Below are positions 33,224 to 42,964 of a stretch of DNA of 64,000 nucleotides, piece after piece (positions within the stretch are counted from its first letter, which is position 1; each line of letters starts with the position of its first letter). The position numbers and the translations under genes were made by a program. This stretch comes from Symsagittifera roscoffensis. Its lineage: Eukaryota; Xenacoelomorpha; Acoela; Convolutidae. Under the pieces are notes generated by a model that saw nothing but the letters and a program-made list of their open reading frames with translations, was not told where the DNA came from and did no database searches. The stretch is taken from NCBI RefSeq assembly GCF_963678635.1, contig NC_087063.1, positions 67,074,471-67,138,470 of the forward strand, in the 5' to 3' direction.

Positions 33224-35607
33224 AAAGGTAACAATTTTCCTTCGCGTATTGCCCCCTGTTCTTTCCGTCCGTATGAAGTATTGGTTAAAATCTCATGTGG
33301 TATTGAGGATACTAGTTGCTGAACTATTGTCCTACAATCCCTCTCGTTCTCTTCGTGTTGTCGTCTGGATGGCATGATCTTCACCTTCTCCCTAACTGTT
33401 AGTGATGCCACTGCTGCTGTCCACTCGGGGTCATCTCTGGTCACTTCTCTTTCTAACAATCCACCCAGCATCCGCATCACTTGCGGTGTGACCTGCACCG
33501 TTTTATCTAAAAATGAGAGGCTGTTTATGTTCATGCGAGAGAGTTCTTGTTGGACCAGGTTTGAGCGCAGCAACAGATCCAAGGGGACCGGGTCCTCCTT
33601 GGATAGGATTTTTATCTCGGCTGCTTTCTCGACAGGTAACTCAGGATGCCCTGGAATTGGATGTCCAGACTTATCCAACCATCTCGTTAAGGGAAGCGCT
33701 TCATAAGTTTCTTTGTCCAGAAACGAGAATCCCTCCTTTATTTCTGCTTGATTGGCTTGCTTCTGTTCCAATCTTTCATAGAACTCAGTTTTCTTACTGA
33801 GGCTGTCAGCATTCTGGTGTTTATCACGCATCCTGTGCTCGATTATCATTGGGTAGCCATCCAATCTTACTATCCATCTACCAATAAAACTCTGATCCAT
33901 CGAGTAGGTCTTCAACCAGGATAACGCTCTGATGTCCACGCGTAACTTAAAGGGAGCGCTCCCCAAATATGCGCGGTATTTTTCCACAAATGTGACTACT
34001 GCAAACATTTCTGCTTTTGGTGCACCATATTTCATGTCAGTGTCACTCAAGACCTTGCTGCCGTATGCAATGGGACGGAGAACCGTTTTTCCATTCCATT
34101 CTTGCTCCTGATGCAATATTCCTGAGATGTGTACTACCGATGCGTCTGTGTCAAGAACATACATGCCCTTTTCTGTACGCATGCCTAGCACTGGCGCTAC
34201 GCACAGTTCCCGCTTTATGTTCTCGAAGGCAACTTGTGCTTCATCGTTCCATTCGAACTTTTTCCCTTTGTTGCGCATCAGCTTCTGCATCGGATACACC
34301 TTGTCCGCATATCCTTTTATGAACTCCCGGTAGTAGTTGGCAAACCCTAGGAAGCTCAGGAGCTGTGTGTCTGTTCTGGGAGCCTTCCATGTCAACACTG
34401 CTTCTACTGCTTCCGGGTCCGGCCTCACCCCATACCTGTCCACCATTCTTCCCAGGTACTTGATTGAATCCCTAAAGATTTCACATTTCGATGGTTTGCA
34501 CTTCAAGCCTGCTCTTTTCATGCATCCAAAGACCTCATCGAGCCAATCAATGTGGTCTTCCAGGGTTGGTGTCGCTATGACCACGTTGTCCACGTAACAC
34601 ATCACCAGATTCCCGTACTTCCTGGTCACTCTGGTCAAAGCCTGAGCCATCAGTCTTTGAAAAGTGGCCGTTGCATTGCACAAGCCGAAGGGCATCCTCT
34701 TCCACTGGTACAATCCTAATTCGCACGCGAATCCGGTTTTCTCTCTATCCTTCTTCCCCAGAGGGACCTGCCAGAAGGCCGAACCCAAGTCTAATGTTGT
34801 GAAGAACTTGGCATCACCAAGTTCGGAGAGGCTCTCGTCTATCCGCGGTATCGGGTACGCATCTTTTATTGCAACAAAACCTAAGCTGCCCCCTTTCTTT
34901 TTTGCCATTACCGCCCCGCAAGCCCACGTCAATTTCGAGGGTTCTATCATGTCGTATTCAAGCAGCATTTCGATTTCCGCTCGGCATGCTTCCGACTTGT
35001 GTGGCGTCATTCGTCTCGCGCCTTCTCTGTGCGGAACGGCACCTTCTTCTAGTTCAATTTCGTGTTCAACGAAGTTACAGCAACCGATATCCGCCTTATG
35101 TTTTGAAAATACATCTGCGTTCCGATTAAGGAGGTCCCGCAATTTTTCGAAATCTCCCTCACCTATTTTCCCTTTTAAATGTTCTATCTCTGGCAAAACC
35201 GGTTTGTCAGATTCTAGTTCATTTGACGATGGGCGTTCCGGAAAATTCGAGCAGCTCGATAAGCCGTCATCCGTTTCGGATTTCATTGAAAACAATTTAT
35301 GAATAGATTTTAATTCATTAATCCTCTTTAAAATTTTATCTTTGTTGGCATGGAAAGGACAGTCTTTCACACTATGTTTCTTCAAGTTTTGTGTCTCCTC
35401 ATAGTCTGTCCTCATCGGCAAAGCGTAACCAAGCTTCTTTCCACGCTGGATTGAAACCGTGGTGTCCAGTGTGTTCAATAACACACTGACACACAGTCCG
35501 TTTTGCGTTACCGAGAAGCTCCGGCCTAAAATCACCGAACTCTGACTATTTGGATTCGGTACTAAACAAACCTGTTTACTAACGCTTAACGAATTTAAAT
35601 TTCTCAT
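33199..35607 (-). CDS. pol: Pol: reverse transcriptase and RNase H, 802-codon ORF
   Basis: Longest ORF in the window. Motif A LDLGSAFWQ lies at ~272-280, PFGLCNA at ~306-312, motif C CYVDN at ~337-341 and connection motif LSFLGFANYYREF at ~417-429. RNase H follows at ~484-605 with DTDAS, KAEMF, LRVDIRAL and NADSLS, then a ~190-residue linker. Two defects point to a dead enzyme: YVDN instead of YxDD, and no RFCxDYRxLN fingers motif before KDAYPIP (~249-254). It overlaps the protease end in another frame (35579-35607), so a frameshift or decay separates gag-pro from pol. The nominal start lies inside coding sequence. Confidence 0.88.
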   Translation of the reverse strand: MRNLNSLSVSKQVCLVPNPNSQSSVILGRSFSVTQNGLCVSVLLNTLDTTVSIQRGKKLGYALPMRTDYEETQNLKKHSVKDCPFHANKDKILKRINELKSIHKLFSMKSETDDGLSSCSNFPERPSSNELESDKPVLPEIEHLKGKIGEGDFEKLRDLLNRNADVFSKHKADIGCCNFVEHEIELEEGAVPHREGARRMTPHKSEACRAEIEMLLEYDMIEPSKLTWACGAVMAKKKGGSLGFVAIKDAYPIPRIDESLSELGDAKFFTTLDLGSAFWQVPLGKKDREKTGFACELGLYQWKRMPFGLCNATATFQRLMAQALTRVTRKYGNLVMCYVDNVVIATPTLEDHIDWLDEVFGCMKRAGLKCKPSKCEIFRDSIKYLGRMVDRYGVRPDPEAVEAVLTWKAPRTDTQLLSFLGFANYYREFIKGYADKVYPMQKLMRNKGKKFEWNDEAQVAFENIKRELCVAPVLGMRTEKGMYVLDTDASVVHISGILHQEQEWNGKTVLRPIAYGSKVLSDTDMKYGAPKAEMFAVVTFVEKYRAYLGSAPFKLRVDIRALSWLKTYSMDQSFIGRWIVRLDGYPMIIEHRMRDKHQNADSLSKKTEFYERLEQKQANQAEIKEGFSFLDKETYEALPLTRWLDKSGHPIPGHPELPVEKAAEIKILSKEDPVPLDLLLRSNLVQQELSRMNINSLSFLDKTVQVTPQVMRMLGGLLEREVTRDDPEWTAAVASLTVREKVKIMPSRRQHEENERDCRTIVQQLVSSIPHEILTNTSYGRKEQGAIREGKLLPLWTRIKKG

Positions 35608-35968
35608 TTGCCACCACAGCTTGTCCTGGCTGTAGCTTCACTTTTCTATCTAAAAAAATTGGTACCTTGTTTTTGTCTGTTATTATCCTATTAATTGGTT
35701 TCTTAACATACTTCCGGTCCGAGTTTTTAATCCGTATCAGACCGTTGTTCAAGTCAATCATCACGTCAAAATTCCTGACGAAATCTCTGCCCAAGATGAA
35801 TTGGTCGGCGTCGTCCAAATTTTCTACCACCAGGAAGCTCATCCAAAGATCCCGTCCTCCCATGTGGAGAACCGTTATTGGTGTTCTTCCGGCTACGTAG
35901 ATCGCTCCTCGATTGGCGGCGGCCAGTCGGAGATTCGTTGGAATTAGATCTTCCCTCGTGAAGCCCAT
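35579..35968 (-). pseudogene. Retropepsin C-terminal part
   Basis: In phase with the gag-protease ORF through one TGA (35977-35975). ILGRDFVRNFDVMIDL is the second conserved element of Ty3 aspartic proteases (ILGxDF), following the DTGA of the preceding piece. The protease matures the polyproteins. It ends just inside the RT ORF, in a different frame. Confidence 0.75.
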
Positions 35969-35974
35969 TCTTTC

Positions 35975-37654
35975 TCAAGTTTTTATCGGCATCACACTCA
36001 CTAACGCTCCTGTGTCCACAAGCCCCGTGACTCCAATTTTCGTCCCGTTGGTGTCGAGCAGATGTGCGATCACATCTGCTTCATACCCAATGTGTACTGC
36101 ATCTGGTTCCATCATAGCGTCATGGCCTATCCTGCGGACTTTGAGTTCCTCCTCACCCAAATAGATCTGCCCTATTTGGTCACTATCTGTTGTTACATAA
36201 GTCCTAGTGTAGATACTGATTCCATCCACGTTCAGCATCACTTGATACGGCCCATAGACTTCCACGTAGCGTCCATGCAGTTTCTTTATGCGAGGGCCAC
36301 CCGTTGTTAGTAGTGCTCGCACAGCTCTCGACTCAGTGCGTGGCTCCACCTGCCTCAGATAATCTGCATATGTGTCCAAATGCATCAAAGTGAACTGGGA
36401 TGGTTTACTCAGATTTCTGATTACCTGGTGTCCAGCCACCGAGATTATCGACTGTATCTTGCTTCCTTGCGGCACCATGCCGAACCTCTGACCGGAGATC
36501 ACATTAAGTTTCATGCTCAAACTGCTTGGTGCTTTAGTCTCTTCGACCTCCGTTGCTTCGAAGGTATTCAGTTGCTCCTGTAGCTTCTCATTTTCCAGTT
36601 CGAGTTTCACTTTCTGTTCGATCTCTTTTGTCACCAGTTCCTGCTGCACTCTATTTAGAGCATCCCTCGCGATTGCCCTATAACCAATCTTGAAGTCATC
36701 GGCCGCAGTCACTGTTTCCGGTTCACATGTCTCTTTGGTTACCGCTTGCATTTTCTTCGTAGCCAGCTCTTGCGGTTTGTCTTTTCTGCGCGCCTCCTCT
36801 TCACTCAACAGGCGAGCCTTGCTGGCTTTCACTCCTGATAAAGCTTCCTCATGCCTTGGATGCTTGATGTCTGCCACTGCATCCCAGAATTGCGGACAAT
36901 CTGATTTAAAATGACCTTCCAAGTTGCAAAAGAAACACCTCGGGCCGAATTTTGCAATTACTCCTCTCATGAAATCCTCATGGTCAAATTCTGACGCATC
37001 TTCGTCCTCGAGGCTAAAGCCTATTCCTTTCATGCCTTGTTTGTAAGTTGGGCATGCTGACACATGATGGTCCGTTGAACTGCAATTGGCACAAGAGCGT
37101 CTCTTGTCCATATCATCCCTCGATTTGTACCAGTTGTTCCCTTGGTTGGCTGGTCCGTTGTTAAAATTGCCATAATTGTTCTTATAATATCCAGATCTCG
37201 AAGGAGGTTTCAACAAAAGATATTCTTTCGGCTTGAGCCTCAACTGCTCTGGTGTTGGCGCATTGGTTGATAGTGGTGTGTAATGCGTCGCAAGCATTGT
37301 TCGAAGTTCATCATTCTTCACACCATCGATGAAATTAGAGGCTACCGCCAGGTTCATCCTTCTGTTTGACTCATCCGGTTGGCTGCGTCTTCTAAGCATC
37401 TCCAAATCGTCTAGAAACTTGTCTATCGTCTCATCTTCTCGTTGTCTCCGTTTCTCGAAGCGCATCATTGCCTCGTGCCCCTGCATCCCTGATCCGAAAC
37501 GATTTAATAAGATTTCGAAGATTTTCTCCGCTGTATCTCGCTGATATTGCTTGTTGGCCATGACACAGTTCAGGGCTGTCCCTTCCAAGTTACTGGTAAG
37601 CGCACTGCAGTCTTGTCTTTCCGATAAATCCTCTTCCTCAAAATTCAGTTTCAT
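35975..37654 (-). CDS. gag: Gag capsid/nucleocapsid and N-terminal protease, 559 codons
   Basis: Residues ~1-125 resemble the retrotransposon Gag capsid C-terminal region (FEILLNRFGSGM, KFLDDLEMLRRR, NFIDGVKNDELR). Two CX2CX4HX4C zinc knuckles follow at ~188-201 (CANCSSTDHHVSAC) and ~240-253 (CFFCNLEGHFKSDC), which bind genomic RNA. A ~250-residue linker leads to the protease active site GLVDTGALVSVMP near the end. The frame is continuous with pieces on both sides apart from TAG 37666-37664 and TGA 35977-35975. Confidence 0.85.
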   Translation of the reverse strand: MKLNFEEEDLSERQDCSALTSNLEGTALNCVMANKQYQRDTAEKIFEILLNRFGSGMQGHEAMMRFEKRRQREDETIDKFLDDLEMLRRRSQPDESNRRMNLAVASNFIDGVKNDELRTMLATHYTPLSTNAPTPEQLRLKPKEYLLLKPPSRSGYYKNNYGNFNNGPANQGNNWYKSRDDMDKRRSCANCSSTDHHVSACPTYKQGMKGIGFSLEDEDASEFDHEDFMRGVIAKFGPRCFFCNLEGHFKSDCPQFWDAVADIKHPRHEEALSGVKASKARLLSEEEARRKDKPQELATKKMQAVTKETCEPETVTAADDFKIGYRAIARDALNRVQQELVTKEIEQKVKLELENEKLQEQLNTFEATEVEETKAPSSLSMKLNVISGQRFGMVPQGSKIQSIISVAGHQVIRNLSKPSQFTLMHLDTYADYLRQVEPRTESRAVRALLTTGGPRIKKLHGRYVEVYGPYQVMLNVDGISIYTRTYVTTDSDQIGQIYLGEEELKVRRIGHDAMMEPDAVHIGYEADVIAHLLDTNGTKIGVTGLVDTGALVSVMPIKT

Positions 37655-37663
37655 TACCTCTAT

Positions 37664-38239
37664 CTAGGTATCAATACAGCCATCAGATTCGTCTTTGTAG
37701 CATCTTGGTTTCTTAAAGACTCTTCTGGACTTATAACTGCGTTCATTGGTTCTGGATAAACTCGTCAGGAATGTCTCCAAAGACCTGTTCAGGGGCTCAA
37801 AGGCTGTGACCATTGCCACAGCATCTCTCGAGTGCCCCGCCTGAGTGACCTCACACCTTGTTAATGGCTCTGTATTTGGTGCATCCCTGCAATCCGAATC
37901 GCCGTGAGTGTTTCCCCCTTGGCCCACATGACTCCTCCCTGGGCTCGCATGTCTCCTGTTACCGGAATCACCTCTCCCAGTCGCATGTGTGCCTTGCGTC
38001 GGTCTTTCGTTAGAGGTCTGTCTGTTCCCTGTTGAACTTGCTCTACTGTTTGGGTCCCATGTTCTATTATCCCTTGTGGTATAGCCTGATGAATTGCCCC
38101 TACCTCTAGTGGATCTATATGTCCTCCTCCTTTGATGGTCATTGAAGTTCACCTTCGGCTCCCTGCTGGGACCTCCCGAGTTCGGTTCCCCTTCTTTTGG
38201 TCCACTCTTGCTGCCTAGTAGCCCGTCCAACCTATCCAT
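37664..38239 (-). pseudogene. Gag middle region, basic and Gly/Ser-rich
   Basis: A 191-codon piece, strongly basic and low-complexity (RRTYRSTRGRGNSSGY), in phase with the Gag pieces on both sides. TAG 37666-37664 ends it and TAA 38254-38252 precedes it. Probably the unstructured matrix-like region before capsid. Confidence 0.55.
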
Positions 38240-38251
38240 GATAGCCTGAGT

Positions 38252-38425
38252 TTACCTCTCCATCATCGCATCTATCTTTGTGTCAAGAGTCCCAAGAGAC
38301 TGCTCTTGCTGAACTCTTAACTTCTCCATGTTGTCCCTTAAGCGTAACTCTCTCTGTTCCGCTTCTCTTGTCATTCGCGACAAGTTCTTCGCTATGTGCT
38401 CGCCCGTTCTTTCTTTCAAGCGTTT
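38252..38425 (-). pseudogene. Gag coiled-coil piece between two TAA
   Basis: 57 sense codons in the Gag frame between TAA 38428-38426 and TAA 38254-38252. The sequence is heptad-like and charged (REAEQRELRLRDNMEKL), so probably coiled coil. Confidence 0.5.
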
Positions 38426-39163
38426 TTAGCTCCTACCAACTTCTTGTCTATAGCAGTTTATTTCTTCCCGTAGACTTTCTCTTTCAATGTGAACTGCTCT
38501 TTCTAGTTCAATCATTCTTAAGGACATCTGTTCGTTCTGTTCTCCTATACTGCCCACTATGTTGTTCAAGGCTTCTTCTAATGCTGCCCCGTTATCCACG
38601 AGTGGCGTCACTAGTGGCGGTGTCACCCTGTCGGTCCCAGGTAGCTTCGTGCTGGTCGAGATTCGGGCTTTGACTCTCTGCCTCGACGTCTTTTCATTAT
38701 CCACTTCAGAATCTGCCAATGCGTTGCCTAACCCTTTGTTTCTAGTCTCCCCAGTTCGCGTCTCTGAATTTGTCATAATCGCAAAGCCTCTCGACTGGCC
38801 TGGTGTGTTTGCGTCTTTGCTTATCGTTCTCACCACACCAATTTTGTCCATGGTTCCAGTCTTACTTTCGACGTATGCCTCATTCTCCTGGGTCGAACTA
38901 TTGAGGCTGACTTGAGATCGAAAGTCCACTTGCTCGTCTTCATCCTCTTCTTCCTCCTGGGATTCACCTTCATTTCCTGTGCCCACTCCCATGGTGAATG
39001 GAAAGATGTTTCCGAAGGTGTTCTTCATTCTTTCTGAGAACGATGAGGACGTTGTTTGTTTCTCAGTCCCGCCTGCCATCATTGTGTTGTCTGTTGGAGA
39101 TCTTCTAGTTGCCGCTATTTCAGATGAGATGTCGGACAGTTCCGACATCTCCTCTCGGTCCAA
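38426..39163 (-). pseudogene. Gag N-terminal region with coiled coil
   Basis: A 245-codon piece with an acidic middle (ESQEEEEDEDEQVDF) and a C-terminal coiled coil (RMIELERAVHIERESLREE). It is in phase with the short leader ORF at 39418-39254 through one TAA and with the next pieces through another. It is the likely start region of Gag. Confidence 0.6.
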
Positions 39164-39253
39164 TGTCCCGGTGGAAGTGGCAAAATCATGGCCTTGTTCT
39201 ACCGGAGTTGATTCACTCGCCAGCCTTCTGTCTCTCCCCTCCGGCCCATGTAC

Positions 39254-39418
39254 TTACTGGTTCTCATTCATGGCCTGGTCCGTATAGACCTCCACTTTTA
39301 ACATAGCTTTTCGCTCTTCTGAGGACTTCTGACTCCTAGTTTCAACTATTCTGCCTGAAACCGTCGCCCCTTTGTCGGTCCGGACTCGTGTGATCCGATC
39401 CACAAAAGAGTCGGTCAT
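39254..39418 (-). CDS. First 54 codons of the Gag frame
   Basis: An ATG at 39418 opens a 54-codon frame (MTDSFVDRITRVRTDKG) in phase with 39163-38426 and ended by TAA 39256-39254. It is the most upstream in-phase ATG of the 3.8-kb gag-protease frame, which makes it the best candidate for the original Gag start. The bases over the stop read CCAGTAAGTAC, which also resembles a splice donor. Confidence 0.5.
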   Translation of the reverse strand: MTDSFVDRITRVRTDKGATVSGRIVETRSQKSSEERKAMLKVEVYTDQAMNENQ

Positions 39419-40250
39419 GTTTTTCTTTGCTTTTTAGGTATGAATTTCCTAGAGCTATTACCTCGTTTAGGTATCCTTGACTTGTCTAGACTCATTCTCA
39501 ATTTGTCACTTCTTAATGCCTATACACTCAATTCGATTGCTAGTGACCTTATAGTTTGACTATCAATAATAATGACACAACACAATAAATTTCACAAGAT
39601 TCTATTAAATAGTGACCACGAAGCCCTGTATGTTATCAGAGTACAGCTTGTATATAATTTATTCACTCTAACCGATTATCGGTCGTAAGATTTGAGAACT
39701 AGCACAATATGATGATATCAGTCAATTTAAAAGATAGTGTACTCACTACCCAATCGAGCACAAATTATGTTGATTTAAAATTTAAAAAAAAATAAGAATA
39801 TCTCTTTGAAAAACGTATGTGTATTGTACTTTTAGTCGATCGCAGTACAATAGTCGAACTTGTATTTTAAAGAAAAAGCTTTCCCTGCTTGGTGCTGCAC
39901 CAAACAGACAAAACTTTGAAGGCAGTAATTTTCTCAAGTGGGCGTCTATTGCACCCACCGAGTACTGTGTTACCTATCTGCCTTCGGACTGCCCGAGCTA
40001 GACCTACTAAAATCCTCAGGGCAGTCACTTTTCGCAAAAACGTTTTGGGTTTCAATCCACACCAACGAATTACGCTCTTTTTAGTTTAGGCTGGGTGTCA
40101 CGAATATCCGAGTTCGGACCTGTTTTGTTTTGGTCTGGTCTTTATTGAAAGGCAAGTTACCAGTGCAGTCACTGATTCCTAGCCTGTCTGCTAATAACCT
40201 AGTACCTCTCACTATAATCTTTTCTTCTGTCTACCTAAGTCCTTTAACAA
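39419..40250. other. Non-coding sequence upstream of gag
   Basis: AT-rich, with no convincing frame on either strand. A 5' LTR and primer-binding site should lie in or beyond this stretch, but I could not delimit them without the 3' LTR for comparison. A 15-bp interrupted palindrome (TTGGTGCTGCACCAA) lies at 39889-39903. Confidence 0.5.
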
Positions 40251-40256
40251 ATTAAT

Positions 40257-40520
40257 ACCCCTCCGGGTTGACAAAAAAATTATATATCCCTCCGGATTGG
40301 CAAAATTGAGACCCCTCCGGATTCGGACCCCTCTGAGTTAGCAAATATAAGACCCCTCCGGATTGGGACCCCTCCGGTTTTGTGAAAACAAGACCCCTCC
40401 GGATTGGGACCCCTCCGAATTTGAAAAAAGATTTGACCCGTCCGGATTGGTAGCCCTCTGGTTTTGTAAAAGCAGCTTTTCGGAGATTTCCTTGATTTCC
40501 AACCTATACCCCTCCGGATA
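40257..40520. repeat. Cluster of CCCCTCCGGATT motifs
   Basis: Eleven close matches to ACCCCTCCGGATTGG or truncated forms within ~265 bp. Single copies recur at ~41143, ~41611, ~41866 and ~42921. All read on the plus strand. The function is unknown. Confidence 0.75.
40310..40475. repeat. Degenerate 41-bp minisatellite, four units
   Basis: Units at 40310-40350, 40351-40391, 40392-40434 and 40435-40475. Each has two copies of the CCCCTCCGG core followed by an A-rich tail. It is the ordered part of the motif cluster. Confidence 0.7.
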
Positions 40521-42192
40521 CGTTTTCCAATGCTATTATGCTGTCTGAATTAACTAGAAAAGGTATGCGATCCTTTCCTAGACCCTTATTGAAGTTAAGC
40601 CTCTTACTTGACAATTCACGCCAACGGTGAAGGGTCTTATCGCTTACCTAACTTCGGCTCGATTAAGGTTTTCTTGTACCTTTAGCCTTCCCTTTTCGTC
40701 TAGAACAGCCTAAATTTACTTTATTCAACCGTTATTACCTTTTGGTAGGGGTGTAAGGGCTTTCCTAAAAAAAATTATAAAACGTGAAGGGTCTACCCTC
40801 CCAAATTGGTGAATTTGCTAAAAACAATCTCAAAAAATTTTCACGCTTTTTTTTCGAAAAATTGTTGTCCCTATCAGTAAGCTCAGCTAATTTCTGATCT
40901 ATTGGTACTAAGATCAACTGGATCTGTCCCTTCGTTCAAAAGTTATTAACCAAAACGTCTTTTTTTTCTAAAGTCAAGAAATTTCTCTCTTATAGGTTCC
41001 GCCTAACTTTTTCCGCAATTCTGTTCTTTTCGACCTAATAATTATTGATCCGAGCTCAGAAGGCCTATACTCTTCTCGTTCAATGCAAAAGACCCGATCT
41101 AAAACGCTTTAGTTGAAAAAATTTGCGAAAAACCTGGACCCCTCCGGATTGATGAATTCACCAAATCAAACACGTTAAGTTCGATTTCTCTGCAACCCGG
41201 AAGTCTTTCGGGATGCGGGTCTTAGAATCTGTAGATTCACTAGTGGAAATTGTCCGAACAACTATTTTTACTGTCCTAACTCAAAAATTTCCAAAAATTT
41301 TCTGAATTTATAGTGTTCCGTTTTCTCAAAAATCACGAAAATTTGGTTTTTGGTTCCAAAATAGTTCCAACCACTTCCGAACTAAACTTAACCGGTTCTA
41401 TCTATTATAAAAGTGCAGTTACGATGTAACACACTAATTTAGTTCTTTTTTCCGTTTCGAAAAATATCGATATCTCAACAATCGCGATTTGTGGGGGGAT
41501 CAAAATATCGCTATTTTGACCCTAAAAACCGGTCTGCTTTCTGTGTTTTTCACTGAAAAACGATTTAGGAGTATTAACATAGGCTATATAAGTAATAATA
41601 GTAGTAATACTATACCCCTCCGGGTTTGTTTAATATCCGAATTAAGGTGCTTAACTCGGATATTCGCAGTTCGGTGAAGGGTCACTACAGTGCAGCACTG
41701 TCGAGCACCCCACAGATTACTATCTTAATTTTTGTACCAAAAGGGATGCAAAACTTGTTAACGATACCCAACAGTCGATTGTTGTTGTCGTTGAGCCCCT
41801 TCTTGTTGCTCCTTGTACTGCTTGCCGGATCAGTCGTCTCCCAAGACCCTTCCGAATTGAGCGCAAATCAGCTGACCCTTCCGGATTGAGCGCAATTTAT
41901 CATTAACGTGCTTTAACGCTCAAAAAACCCTACAGTACAAGCCTCACAAACGGGCCAAAAAATTGATCGTAACAATCCTGACTGATATAAATGCCTGTAA
42001 CAACAATATATCTATCAACAACAAACGGGGGGGTCGGATCACATCTTGTCTGGGGTGATGATTTCTACTGATTTTTTACTTTTTTTTTTTTACTGTTTTT
42101 GGTTTTTTCGGTTATTTTTTATGTTTTTTGTTTTTCTTTGGTACTATACTACTTTTTGTTTGGTTATTTATATATCTTTAAGTGTTTTTGGT
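40521..42192. other. AT-rich non-coding region
   Basis: No gene seen on either strand. It holds isolated copies of the CCCCTCCGGATT motif and a T-rich tract at ~42070-42180. Confidence 0.5.
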
Positions 42193-42249
42193 CACGAACC
42201 TCTCAGGGAACAAGGGGATGGCCGATCCCCCCACCCTTCCTGGTTCGTG
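42193..42249. other. Nested inverted repeat (57-nt hairpin)
   Basis: Outer arms CACGAACC and GGTTCGTG, middle arms AGGG and CCCT, inner arms GGGGAT and ATCCCC. Together they would fold as a long bulged hairpin. It could be a structured RNA or a transposon remnant. Confidence 0.6.
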
Positions 42250-42964
42250 AATTATCGGACTTAACTAGGTAAAAAGCTATGCACGGTAATCCGGAAGGCT
42301 TCCGCGTTCCGAACTACCCTTCCGCCCCGGCGGTTTTGGCCTATTAAGGGCGTTAATGTGAGCATCCGCTCGGCGCGGAGTGCTCGTTAACGGTTCTGCT
42401 GGTCATGATGTTAAAAAAGAATAACACCCAGGAGCGCCATAAAAACATCTATGTAACATTCACCCGGAAGATACATATCGACGGAAAATAAAGCTAGGTT
42501 CTTAGACGACTGGCCAATGTCTAAACAGAGCTCTACATGCTTTTCACCGTCTCTACCAAGCCAGTTCTTTTGGTGGTCTTTCTAACATCGGGTCGACAAA
42601 AGCGTTACTGTTCTCCGGCTTCGACCAGAATGCTCAAATTAACTTAATTACAAGCTAAATCAGTGAACTCATGGCTGGGTCTCAGTATCCCCAGACCACG
42701 AGGTTGCTCCTAAAATCAAGGCTATTACTATTTATTGAATCATTAATGTTATTGTTCAGTAGATAAAAATCATCATCTCCATTGAAGATGGATCAACCCT
42801 TTCCCCCAACTCCTAGCTTCTCATCCTAGCAAAATGAATTCAGATGTTAATTAAATTCAATTCAGGACATAATAGGGAAGCTAAAAGTTTGTATAAAATG
42901 CTAAGAGTTTCAGTCCCGAGACCCCTCCGGATTCTTGAATCCGGGGAAATAAGACCTCTATTTT
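42250..42964. other. Non-coding, no feature recognised
   Basis: There are a few short GC-rich patches (GGTAATCCGGAAGGCTTCCG near 42280). No coding frame with recognisable content. Confidence 0.4.

Larger units (their letters stand above)
31551..35156. repeat. Pol block B of the older duplication
   Basis: Second, more diverged copy of the RT-to-integrase block, in its original context next to gag-pro. Relative to block A it lacks ~155 bp of the linker near 32985, but it has CAG and CAA where block A has stops. Confidence 0.85.
1..39418 (-). mobile_element. Giant Ty3-type LTR retroelement, decayed and internally amplified
   Basis: Minus-strand order is gag, protease, RT, RNase H, integrase, then a long accessory region that leaves the window at position 1. 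Zinc knuckles, DTGA protease, RT, RNase H, a D,D35E integrase and a GPF C-terminal domain identify a Ty3/gypsy-type element (seen plus family knowledge). If the duplicated blocks are removed, one element measures at least ~18 kb, far above the usual 5-7 kb. Neither LTR was identified: the 3' one would lie outside the window and none is obvious right of gag. Many stops and shifts show it is not autonomous now. The span is inferred from collinear coding sequence. Confidence 0.85.

Noticed and set aside
1-39418. A reassigned genetic code (TAA/TAG as Gln, TGA as Trp), which would open many frames
   Set aside because: Other copies have TTA or GGA at some of these stops, frameshifts also occur, and the LINE remnant and several ORFs end in normal stops. 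No animal nuclear genome is known to use such a code.
39819-40089. Short plus- and minus-strand ORFs upstream of gag as possible leader genes
   Set aside because: Frames of ~60 codons in an AT-rich region with no motif or conserved partner; expected by chance.
39400-40110. A primer-binding site or LTR end near 40050 (TTGGTGTGGATTGAAACCC on the minus strand)
   Set aside because: Starts with TGG but does not follow the tRNA 3'-end layout (no T-arm complement at the right distance), and no LTR pair is available for comparison.
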